NCBI GenBank assembly: GCA_907165135.1
Contig: OU015566.1
Coordinates: 2,854,501 to 2,918,500 of the forward strand
Length of the DNA stretch: 64,000 nucleotides
Direction: 5' to 3'
Source of the DNA: Oikopleura dioica
Lineage: Eukaryota > Chordata > Appendicularia > Copelata > Oikopleuridae
The notes below the pieces were generated by a model. That model made no database searches. It was not told the origin of the DNA and saw only the letters and a list, made by a program, of their open reading frames with translations. Position numbers and translations under genes: made by a program. This document shows, in pieces, positions 11,513 through 22,400 of the stretch; position 1 is the first letter of the stretch; every line of letters begins with the position of its first letter.

Positions 11513-13772
11513 AACGAGCTCAAATAAATTAAAAAATAATGTTTTTCGTTCATTCTGAAAAAAGGAATAAAAACGAGGATAATCTGGGCTCTGATGAAAT
11601 AAATTCGCGCGGCGCTAACTATCAACTAGGTTTAAGCTCAATTACGTAAGGCAGGCAGAGTCACTAGACCAAAAGCGCGGTAAGCTGGAGCGCGCGGTTG
11701 CTGCTACTAGACCGGCCGATCGCAATATAACTACACCCGAAGCGCCAACTTACGTGGCCTTCTAATCACTATGGTGGAGAGCTTTCTTGAATGGAGCCAA
11801 TAGAGCGGATTAACCTATCTCCAAAGCGAAACCGTTTTTATACTTTTAACCAGCCACATTTCTTATCTTTCTAAAAACCGGTCAAAATCTTCACTGCAAA
11901 AATTGCTCTCATAATTAACAAATCTAAGATATTTTTAATTAAACCTTAATTAAATTATTTTTTTAAATTATTTCTTTAAAAATAAATCACTTTTTGTTTC
12001 CAAAACCAGAAAAATTCTCAAAAATTTTTTATTGAAAATTATTTTTATTTTATAAAAAATTTTAAAATTAAAAAATAATCAAATATAATCATTTAAATTT
12101 TTTGAGTGAGTTTTTATTAATTTTGGCTTCGCGATTTTAAATTTTTTTTTATTGAAAAATAAATTTTAAATTGAACCATTTTTCGGTCCGTTGGCCGAAA
12201 ATCACTCGAGCTTGTATTGAAATCAAAGCCTTTTTGAACCAGTTGGTTCGATTCTGAATTTTTCCGGGTTTTTATTTTTATCGGCGAAAAAGCAGAATTT
12301 GGGCTTTTAGTAGATTTGTATGTAAATATTCGCGTCTTTGGGAGAGTGACGTAAAAGACAAGAGTGGAAGAGTGTGGTGGAGAAGTGGCACCGGTAGAAA
12401 ATGCAGAAGACGCAATGGTACTAGACCGACCGGGGCGCTACCACACCGGGTGGTGGTGGAGCGTGAGTGGCTCAAGACACACCACTGGCCAGTTTATCGC
12501 TTTGTACATATTTCTCAGAAGCCCAACTTTCTCAGAAACACGCAACAAAACGGAAGAAACGGCGTAAACAGAGAATTTTTATAAAAGAAGATAGAAGAGC
12601 CTTTTTATATATTTTTAATAGTAAGTAAACATTTAATAGCACCATTCAAAATAAAAAAAATCTTAATATCTAAATTATGAGTAAATATATAAATAAAAAG
12701 TGAGATTCTTGAGTCTTATTAATTCAATAATTTTTTTTTTGAATTCCAAAGAAATTTTATCGAAAATTCTGACTTTTATATTGAAATTTTCTCTCGAAAC
12801 ATGTCTTATACTTGCATTTTTCACAATTTTTATTAATTTAGAGACCCCCTTAATTTTTTCCACAACCATTTCTCTATTTTGAAAAAGCGATCCAATTTTT
12901 TATTTTCATAATCTCTTCTTTCATTTTTCCTTCTCAAAATAATTTTTTTGCGATGACACCCTTAAATACTGGAAGATGGCCCATCAAAATAAATATTATC
13001 CTTTTCTTTAAATAATCATATTATAATGTGAACCTTCTTATCCAGAATCAAACAAGTCGATTCCTACTAGGAATTGTCTAAGACAAAATTGATAAAGAAG
13101 ACTTCTAAAAAGCTTTTAAAGAATTTTGTCAAGTTATGTTTTCGGCGGAGTTGTTTGAGTAACAAATGCATTAATGTTATGCTTGCGCCCAAAACAGAGA
13201 CTTATCGCTTCGTTTTCTTTCATTTTCGATGCATCAAATCAAGGTCCACCAGCAATTTCGATGACTCATGATTTTTTGGGAGCCCTAGAAACCGCAGGGC
13301 ACCCTTCAAAAGCCTTCCAAGATAGTCATTTTTTTTAAATAATTACCATAATGTTTCTGAGTCATCAAAAAGGCGGTTCAAATTATATTCACGAGTTCGA
13401 TAAGCCGCGGTCTAATTAGACGCTAGAAATGAACTTGGGTCCCCTCCACTTCCCTCGATTGCGGGAAGTCAAGGGCGGAAGTCAAAAGTGACACCTTGTG
13501 AAATTCTAGCGCCCGCATCTGCCTGTTTAAAGGGCTCGGGTGACTGTATAAATGACGTGTCTAACAAGTGCAATTCCGTTGCTACATAAGTTCTAGAACG
13601 ACTCGTGTTCCAAAAAGCTCTTCCTCGAAATTTCAAATTTGCAACTTTCAATTTTCAATTTTAGAAAAAAAGAAAACTCGTGCGTCATTTTTGAGCGACC
13701 CGTCATTTTTGAAGCACCACAACTTCCTTTCCTCCTCTTTCTCATTTCATGCATTTCAGACTACCCGACAAA
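11513..13772. other. Gene-free stretch; probable upstream region of the LARP gene
   Basis: AT-rich DNA with two GC-richer islands (about 11590-11780 and 12340-12500) that share the phrase ACTAGACCG. No frame has coding codon use, and no tRNA fold was found. The last 400 bases (GC-rich at 13430-13560) probably hold the promoter and 5' UTR of the LARP gene. TTTCAG just before the ATG looks like a cis- or trans-splice acceptor. Confidence 0.45.
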
Positions 13773-15777
13773 ATGGCTTCTGACAAGCCAAAGCTAAACG
13801 GAATGGCCGCCGAGTTTACACCCCGTGGATTTGGCGTTCAACAGAATATGACGAACCAAACGCAAGATTTGAGCCAGCTTCAGAATATGATCAACCCGGC
13901 TGCGCTTCAAAATCTTCTTGCTTCTCCGGAATCAAAGGTGAAACACCTCCCTTTTTTACCCCCTCATCCTTTGTTTCAGCTTTTCCAACAGATGCAGCAT
14001 CAGCAATTGCAGCAACTACAGCAGCTTCATCAGCAAAACATGCGTCTTGCCGCTGCTTTTAGCCGGTCCCAAGCCGGTCTGTATAACGCCTTGATGAGCC
14101 AAGGTCTCAATGCAAATGCGGTGGCGATGAATGGGCGAAAAGTGCAATCAGTGGCCGACCAAACGAATGCTGAATTTGATCATTTTCCAACAAGAGAGGT
14201 CGATTCGCCTCCAGCTCCCCTTCCTGTCGCTCAACCAAAATCTAACTCTGGCCACAAATCCGGTCCTGACTCCAATAAAGACTCCGCCTTTGACGACATC
14301 TCCGACGACTCCTCCGACTCCAACGGCTCCTCCTTCCTGACTGGTGATCTTGAAGAGCGCGAAATTCCAGAGCCCGAAGTTTTGCGACAGATTTGTATGC
14401 AAGTTGAAGAGTATCTTTCTGATGCGTATTTGGCGAATGACAAATATCTTCTTCGCCAATTGCGGTCTAAATCGGAGGGCTATCTGTCCGTGAAACTTCT
14501 GACCAGCTTCAAGAAGATCAAAAGCTCACTCGTGACTGGCGAGTCACCTCTTACGCTCTTCGAATGAGCAACAAAGTCGAACTTTCCAGCGACGGAAATC
14601 GAGTGAAACGAATCGCCAATCTTCCTGACAACCTTCGCCGGGGCCGAACGATGACATCCATTCTCGCGATCCGCGTTCCTGACGATTGGGCGACTCTAGA
14701 AGCAATTACGAACATTTTCTCTGCGTATGGAAATATCACTTTGGCGCGAGTTCTTAGACCAGGAAGGCCGATTCCTGCGGATTTGAGGAATTATGCGACG
14801 CAGATTCCGGATATGGGAAATACCACCTGCGCCGTGGTTGATTTTGACTCAACTGATTCTGGTAAAACCCCTTTTAGAGAGAGTTTGACATCCAACTGAT
14901 AATTCTAGCGCACGAATGTTGCCGCGGACTTCGAGACCAAAATCTTCATGGAATGCGAATCGCTCTTCTCGGCCCTAGAATTCGACGAACTCTTTACAAG
15001 TCTGAGAAGAAGAAGTTTCCTGAGAACAACAAAACGCACCAGACTAATCAAGTCCAAGCCCATCATCAGCAAAAACAACATCAGTACGGAAACCAACAAA
15101 TGATTGACCAGCATAATCAGCGGGCTCATCTTCGGTAATTTTTTTTCTACCTCTTTCCTTTCTCAACCTTTTTCTCTAGAAATGTGACAAAAGAAGAAGG
15201 CCTCCGAATCATCCAATCGTACTTTCAAGCCAACCAGCCGCAAGTTACACCGAATGATCCGCTAGAATTTCCACCACTTGGAGCTCCAGCGCAAAATCCA
15301 ATCAACTCGCTCGAGGCGAATATGAAGAAAATGACCGTCCAGAAGCAAAAAATCAACCCACCAAAATGGCCGCTTCCAAATCAAAAGCCCAAAATGGCTG
15401 AGATTGTTGCTCAGGGCACTGCACAGGACAGGCTCAAAAATAAAATATTGCTAATCTCAGGGACACGGGATCGATCCCCGATTCGATCAATTTTTTTACT
15501 TTTGCAGAGATATATTTTGAACCTTTATGAGCGACACCCGCTGCGAGCTGACATTTCTGAAGATTCAGTTATCAGTCAGAAGTCAGGTGGCGCCCTTGGC
15601 TGGTCAACCGACCAATCTGAATCTTGGTCCCCCTGGTCGACTAGCTTCAGCTTTGATCGACGAGAGAGCAGCTCGTCCAATGCCAGTGATGATTTCGGAA
15701 GCCAACTGCTAATGGCTCCAACTGAGACGAAATTTGATCAGATCCCAAGGTTCTTGGGACAGACAGGATTTGATTAG
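13773..15777 (+). CDS. LARP6-like La-related RNA-binding protein with N-terminal PAM2 motif; apparent frameshift
   Basis: An N-terminal LNGMAAEFTP fits the PAM2 consensus that binds poly(A)-binding protein. Gln-rich and Ser/Asp-rich linkers follow, then a La motif (ICMQVEEYLSDAYLANDKYL, GYLSVKLLTSFKKIK) and the LARP6-type RRM (RVLRPGRPIPADLRNYATQI). The C-terminal region is Gln/His-rich. Introns: 45 bp at about 13939-13983, and others near 14863-14909 and 15136-15180. Between La motif and RRM the frame breaks: after KKIK at 14520-14523 one extra A is needed to read LTRDWRVTSYALRMSN. This may be a sequencing error in an A run or a real lesion. The 3' end is less certain because no clear SUZ-C motif was seen. 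It likely binds RNA and poly(A)-bound mRNA. Confidence 0.8.
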
Positions 15778-16680
15778 TTTTTGAGGCAGCTTTTATCTCA
15801 AATTTATTCTCATTTTTTTAGATTTTTTATCAAAAAATTATGCAAATTCGATATGATCTGCCTCAGAAATGGTTGTTTTCTTTCATCACTAATTCTGAAT
15901 TTAGCATGGGACTTGGCGACATCTGGAGCTCCACAAGCAATACCGAATCTAAGTGGTAGAAAATTGCAACTGATCACATTACGTCCGCAGGACACCCTAC
16001 CCGTACACACAAAATTTAACCCCCTTTAAAACCAATAAGAAACACCATCTCACCCCCTCCCCTCAATTTTTATAAGAAAATAATAAAAAAATAATGGTTT
16101 CTGTCAAAACTCTCTTTCCAACCTGTACAAAGATGGCTGAATTTTGGTGCTGGAAAAGAAGATACGGCCTGAAGAAACCGCAACACTGGAGACACAACAT
16201 TTTTTTAGCTGGAGACATTCGCCCGAACAACTTTTTTAAATCAACTTGTCTACGAAGAAGAAAAAAAAATCAACAAGTAGAATTTTGATGGCGCCAATTA
16301 AAAACGCAGCAGAAGAGGAGATTCGGCCAATCAAAAATTCTGATCGTTGGCCATGGGAATCATCATCCGATCGGCGCCGAAGAACCAATCAAAAATCGAA
16401 GAATTGAAAGATTGATCCAAAGAAGATTCTTTAGAAGACAAATGAGCCCGTTTTGAAAAGATAAAAAATGGGAAGAAAAGAAGAGTTCGTGTAGAATGAG
16501 GAATAAACTTTCATCATTATAAAGAACTTCATTTTTGTGTCTCGTTAGATCTCTCAGTCTTGAAAAAAAGAAAGAAAGCCTGAGTATTGATCAAATAAAA
16601 TGACGCATTGAGCAATGAAGACGTAATAAAAAACAAAATAAGATTTCCTACTAAGTTTTTTCAGAGAAACAAGTGTCAAA
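15778..16680. other. 3' flank of LARP gene and 5' flank of GNAT gene
   Basis: AT-rich with poly(A)-like signals at about 16078-16095. A 64-codon frame at 16094 is not supported. A TTTTTTCAG acceptor-like site at about 16660-16668 sits just before the GNAT start and may be a trans-splice site. Confidence 0.4.
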
Positions 16681-17411
16681 ATGAGCGATTTGCGTTTCGA
16701 GCGATGTGTTGACGGCTCAAGAAAAGGTTGTGTACATTTAAATTTTCGGTTCGAAACGGATTTTTAGAGGAAATTTTGAAGTTCCTTTTGGAAAATTTTC
16801 TTCAAAATACTTTACAGAAAGTTTTGCCATTTTCTGTTGAACAAGCGCGGTTCCACTGGGAACGAAGGTAATAACTCTTTTGATCTTGAGAGGAAAAATC
16901 GATTTCAAGCATCGCCGGCTGTAAAAATGCCCAACTTGTATTTTCGGAGAATGATCTTGTTGCAGTTGAGACTGGAGATTTAGTCAGCTATCGTGAAACG
17001 AAAGAGGAATCTACTGACGTACTGACAGGTTCAAAAATTGGTTCAAAGAGGTGATAAATTTTCTTCTAGAAAATGGCGAAAATTCAAAAAGAACGGAAGA
17101 ATTTCTTGCTGAAATGAGCAACGTAGACTTGGAAAAATTCGGCGTTACTGATCAATCAAAGATTTATAGTAATGGAGTCGTCTGTGTTTCGGAAACAATG
17201 GCAAGATCTTCAATTTTTATCATTTCTAGACAATTTTTTTCTTCAGCGAGGGAAGAAAATTGGTTCAAAACTTGTCAAAAACTCGATTGAATTCGCCACA
17301 TAATCACGTGATACAGGCCCTCAAAAACTTGAAAAGCTCGTCAAGCTTGATCCCCTTATCACAGGTGATTACTTTATCGCTCAGAAGAAAGAGCTCGAAA
17401 AGTACTTCTGA
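16681..17411 (+). CDS. GNAT-family N-acetyltransferase, C-terminal part damaged or misread
   Basis: Spliced exons read MSDLRFERCVDGSRK, EEILKFLLENF, and then the acetyl-CoA motif RGKKIGSKLVKNSIEFA (R-G-x-x-I-G-x-x-L). This resembles the arylalkylamine N-acetyltransferase-like branch of GNATs. Introns of 40-46 bp fit the frame. The one at 17201-17246 is GC-AG (GCAAG to TTCAG) and is required to reach the acetyl-CoA motif. After the motif the reading needs two compensating one-base shifts (near 17293 and 17326) to read HNHVIQALKNL then EKLVKLDPL; without them there is an in-frame TAA. It may be a decaying gene or carry sequence errors. Confidence 0.6.
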
Positions 17412-17579
17412 ATGGATGAGAAAAATTCTTGGGCCCGCGATCATGTGAGTCCGCACGGAGAGTTTTAACGTGAAAAATGACCCTTTTTGTAGCATTTTTT
17501 GACAGAAATCACCCAATGATGTCCATTTTTTACCCGAATTTGACCCATTTTGAGGCGTTCTCTTGCTTCTAGCGCCTAA

Positions 17580-17735
17580 CTACAATCGGGCCCAAAGAAT
17601 TTTTTGACTCTCTAGGTAGTACTCTTTATGATCTTTCTTTTGAGCTATCATGTGATCGACTACAACCAGGAAATCGAGCTCGTCAAGCTTTTCTAGGTTT
17701 TCGAGGGCCTGTATCACGTGATCACTTGACCAGAC
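17580..17735 (-). pseudogene. Inverted partial copy of the GNAT C-terminal exon
   Basis: On the minus strand the frame reads DHVIQALENLEKLDEL, then DHMIAQKKDHKEYY, ILWARL and stop. This parallels the plus-strand GNAT tail at 17295-17450 (HNHVIQALKNL, EKLVKLDPL, FIAQKKELEKYF). The shared block TCACGTGATACAGGCCCTC is nearly identical, so it is an inverted duplication about 300 bp away. No upstream exons of a full second gene were found. Confidence 0.55.
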
Positions 17736-17892
17736 CAAAAAATTTTCTATTACAATTTTTATGATTCGCTTAAAATCTATATTGTCCCGAAGTTTCAGCC
17801 CTTTACCTCAAGGGGTTCTGCATGCTGATTTTTCACGCGCTGGCCCTAGGTATATTTCAGTAAATGTATAGAGGAGCAAAATGATTTGAAGG

Positions 17893-18744
17893 TTAGATTT
17901 CTACAGGAGAGTTTTGAACGCCATTTCTTCGATAAAATGTCTGATTGACGATCATCTTAAAAAAAGTAAAAAAGGGGGTCGGTAAGTAAACTTACTTTTC
18001 TAGCAAAAGGAGAAGGTTTGTGAAACTTGAGAGCATCAGAAACATCCCATCCATAGTCCCAGCTCGAAAGCGCCTGAAAAGAGATAGTGAGTTCATTTTT
18101 TGAAACAAAAGACGAAGAAAAAAGTGTCGAACTTGATAGTTGTATTTGTCTTGAGGAGCGAGCATCTTTCGCGACGCCAGATAAGCGTGTTTGCCGAGCC
18201 CCTCTTTTGAAATGCCGTTGAGTATTTGGCCCCTGACACTTGCATCCACTGGCTTCATCAGATTTACAGTCACGTTTTCCTTCTGAAAAAATGACGTGAT
18301 AAGCACTTTGCTTCCATCAAGAAAATTTGCTCGAAATAAAATTTTTATGGAAAAATTTTTTCGATATTTACATTTTGGCCATTATCGCCGTTTCTCGAAA
18401 GCGCAGGAAGCTTGATTGGGTCCGATTTTTGGATCTGCTTTTCGAGGACTGGAATTTCCACTTTTGGGCTCATTTCTCGCTGCCGAGCGAGGCGTTTTTG
18501 ATGAGCAGAGTTGAATTTTGCCAGTCGCTCTTCTTCTGTCATCCCTTTTTGATAAATAGAGTCTTTTTTAAGCGCCTAAAAAGTACCTTCTTCTATTTCC
18601 CGCTGTCTCGCCAGAAGTCGATAATGTGCTTCTTTTGCGATGCTAAAATTTCCCGTAATATAACTGCTTTTTCGAACACTGCTAGAATTACTTTTCTTTG
18701 TAGAAATTCAAGACTGCAGTTGTCATTCCCAATTCTCTCGACAT
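17893..18744 (-). CDS. Probable ciliary/flagellar microtubule-inner-protein-like protein
   Basis: Six exons with consistent phases. The protein starts MSRELGMTTAVLNFYKE and carries a charged helical segment (ARQREIEEGMTEEERLAKF). It then reads KEGLGKHAYLASRKMLAP, YNYQALSSWDYGWDV and QTFYRRNGVQNSPVEI. Family knowledge: small axonemal proteins of the SPMIP/CFAP type commonly have an SSWxYGW motif and an FYRRNGV-like end; I think of SPMIP1/ATP6V1FNB but cannot confirm it. About 190 residues, no signal peptide. The last introns (about 40 bp at 17960-18000, and the one before ALSSW) have GT-AG ends. Confidence 0.6.
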
Positions 18745-19425
18745 TTTGATAAGTTTTTTTTTTAAATTAAATGTTTCAAGTTTTTCTCCTCTGAATCAAG
18801 CTCGAACTTGATGCTTCTTTCTTTCTGAAAAAGTTTGTTTGAGAAATCCGGTGACGTGCTCTTCAGATTTGAAAAAGTAAAGACAAGGAGTACTGTATTT
18901 GCTCGCATTTTCGCGGCTTTGAAACAAAGAGTAAAAAAACGGGAGATTCGCAAGATTCTCAAATAAATTTCAAATAAACGAAAAAAGGTCTCCTTTCTCT
19001 GACAGTATCTCTTAGAATACAGTGTGCCCGGTTCATTGTTGGCGAAGGTCTTTGTGCGTTGCGGGCGGTTACCTTGTGTTCTGACCTTTTAATAATCTAA
19101 AGGCAGGTTTTTTTAAATAACATAGGTTAAATCCTGAAAGTTTTCCAGACATTCAATTTTCAATTTTTTAGGAAAATGATATTATATCATTGATATACAC
19201 TGGTGTGAGGAGTTTCCGCACCCTTTGTGAGTGCTGCGTTCCGGCACCCCTAGCCCGCAATTTTTCTACTATTTTCTTCTAAAAGTAGCAAAAGTTTGAC
19301 AGAACAAACACAAGACAAGCTTACAAATGCAAATGATTTATTTTCATTGTTTTTGAAGAATTTTGGTTTTTTTTAAATAACAAGAAGACAATATTTTTTC
19401 TAAGTAAAGTTCTATGGAATTAAAA
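18745..19425. other. Intergenic, with a truncated MITE copy
   Basis: No supported gene. At about 19199-19300 a sequence (CACTGGTGTGAGGAG to TAGCAAAAGT) matches the inverted sequence of the TA-flanked element at 24169-24329 but lacks its second end, so it is a truncated relative. The rest is AT-rich. Confidence 0.55.
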
Positions 19426-22400
19426 TTAGATAAGGCAAAAAGAAGGTTTTTGAGAAACAAAGGCTACTGGAAATGTTCCTTCGAATGCTGATCCAAACTC
19501 ATCAGTTGATATAAAAAACAAATCGGAGTCTGATTCGAATTTTTAAAATAAATTCAAACTTGATTAATAATTTTATTTATAATAATTTTTATTAAAAAAA
19601 CTCTGACCTAAATTGATTCGTTGAATCCGAGCACTAAAGCTGAACATCACGCCAGGAATAACAAAAATATTGTCATTGAAGAGAATAAGAGACATGCCAT
19701 AATAGCTCTTTAATTAATTGAAATAAATTGAAAATAATTTGGGTCCCAAAACCTTTGCAAGGAAGCCATAAATCGTCCATTGATTATTCATTAATTGCCA
19801 AATTTCAGGAAGTGGATCAAATTGAACATTAAAATCATTTCCTCCAACTGTAAGTAAAACACCAGAAGGGAGACCGATTGCGTCAAAGCATGACAGAATT
19901 CTGTAATATTTTAACTGTATTTTACAGAGTTTTTCAAGAATTATCCCCGAGAAAATCAAAAATCGCCAGATATGATGGTCAAAATTTGCTGATCAGCCAA
20001 TCAAAGCCCTGGAAGGTCTTTGTAGCAGGGCTTCTCGGATTTTCAGTTTCAAATACTCAGTTTATGCGTTCAAATACCTTGGGTGCTTCTCAATATGAAT
20101 CCAACCATCATCTTTCATCACTTCAACAAGGCCATGAGTTTCACGCCCGGCTACTGCCGTTGGCAGACCATTGTAATATGCCAATCCACCTTGGTAATGC
20201 GAAGAATTTGTTGAGAAAGTCGAAGTAACATTCTCTCCATCAAATATTTCACAATTTTTGCCAGAATCCTGATCTGCCCAGTATTGAAGATTATAATTGA
20301 AACAAATCATAGCTAAAAAGGATAAAAAAATAATTATTCTTCGACTACCCTCATTTCCATCGTTAATTGTCAAGACATCATGTCCATTTTTATATTGTTC
20401 TAAAAGATATACATCAAGTGAAGAAAACATACATCCATCCAATCGAACAATCTAAAGCGCCATTATTGAGTAATTTTAAGGACCCCCCCATCAAGAATCA
20501 TGAATTAAGGGCTGTTAAGTGAAAGTTTTTCTCAGAAACTATCTTAGGTAGACCCTTAATTTCAATTGCATCCTTAAGGTCCAACCCTCGACTGCAACAA
20601 TTTCCCTTATGATGATCTTTCGATATCAAACTTAAGGTTTTACAGGCTGATAAGGGTAAGGTTGCTAAGTGAAGGTTTTTTGCGGGGTTTTAACGAAGGT
20701 ATGCCCTTAATTTTTTTCAAAGGGAAAGTTTAGGCCGTAGGCTACGACAGTTTACCTTGACAGAGTTTTTGGTCATTAAATTTAAGGAGGGCAGCCCCTT
20801 TAAAAATTTATAAAGCAAAAATTTCGCAAATTTTCAGAGATTATTTTCAGTTTTTTCTGCTTGAATTGCCCTCAATTATGTTTTTTTAATAATTTTTATG
20901 AAAGAAATGCATTTTAAGATATGTATACCCTTAATTTTAATTAAAAAAGAGCATTAAAATGAGAATCTAAGATTTTCATAAAAAATATAATGCGAATTTT
21001 CAATTTTAAAACCCAATTTTTGCAAAAATTTTCTATAGCAGCAAAAAAATTTTCAAGACAAAATTTTCTCCTCGTTCTCTTAACAACCCAAAAAAATCAA
21101 CAAATAATGAAAATTTGGACATAACCAATTGGGGGGGGTCCTTAAAATTATTATTTCACACGAAAAAGCCACTCAAAATCAAAAAAAAGTGAGATAATAT
21201 ACCTGATGCGCATTCTTATCGCCTCCGAAAACATAAACTTGATCTTTAAGAAGAGCTTGTTGTGCCCCATAAAGAAATCCATGGATAACGTTTTCACTCG
21301 TTAAGCCATCAATTTCGATTGAAGACAAAAATGATGTCTCTCTGTTGATTTTTCCGTCAGCAAGTAAAGCATAGCTCATGACTCTTCCCCGACTATAGAA
21401 AGAATCTCCAGTAACTAAGACATTTATTTGGGTGGAATCTTTAGCGCCAAAGACGAAATTTACGATTTCAGTAACCCGATCAAACTTATAAATCTTAATT
21501 TTCTTTTCGTCAATTTGTCGATACTTGTTAAACTTGAAGTTTCTTTCAAAGTCAATATTTTTTTGATGATTCTTCAAGAGTTTACTATTTTTGTCTAAAA
21601 TAGGGCAAAATTAATATTCGGATAACGAAAAAATTAAAAATTTTTTTAAGGGGGTCCCCAACGATTTTTCTGGAATTGGCCATTTTCGACCGGCGCTCAC
21701 GCCGACACGGACTTATATTTTTCAAAAATTTTTTCTTGTTCATGTTAAACAAACCTTGATCTAGTGAAGCGTGTCTCAGATTTTTTTAAACCCAACCACA
21801 TCTGGCGCTACGGCGCAGAGAAGGAGAGCATCTCGCAGAAAATCGCGTTTTTGGACACTTTTTCACCTGAGATTACTCCAAAATTTCGGGTTACAAAAAA
21901 TTTTTTTCCTTCTGTTTCCGAAAGTTCCAACACTAAACTAGTGAAGCGTCTCTCAGATTTTTCAATTTCCAAAAAATGATTATGTAACAACGACGATCAA
22001 AAAATGTACGATTTTTGAAATTTCAACCCTGTGAATTGTCTTCCGGGGATAACTTAAACACTTATTTTCGGGTATAAATAGAAAGATGAGCTCATAGCCT
22101 TTCAAAAAATATGGCATAAGAGACCCTAAGACAACAGTAAATAGGAGTTTATTTTTTGATTTTTCTGCAGATTCGTCGAAATTGGCCACTTCAGATTCAA
22201 TTTTAGACACTTTTTTCTACAACAATCGAAAAAAGCTAGAGACCTTTTTTGCAGCTTTTTGCATGAGGAATTCAAATCTGAAGAGAAAATATTCTAATTC
22301 GAAAAATCGAATAATCGTGGGGGACCCCCTTAAGGACTATAAAATTTGAAATAATCATCAATCTATAATCAATTTTTTTAAAGGTAAGTTATTGCCCAAA

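Noticed and set aside
12225-12265. GGTTCGATTC resembling a tRNA B box
   Set aside because: No matching A box and no cloverleaf could be drawn around it.
12278-12584. Overlapping frames on both strands in a GC-rich patch
   Set aside because: Low-complexity and His/Arg-rich translations with no partner exons.
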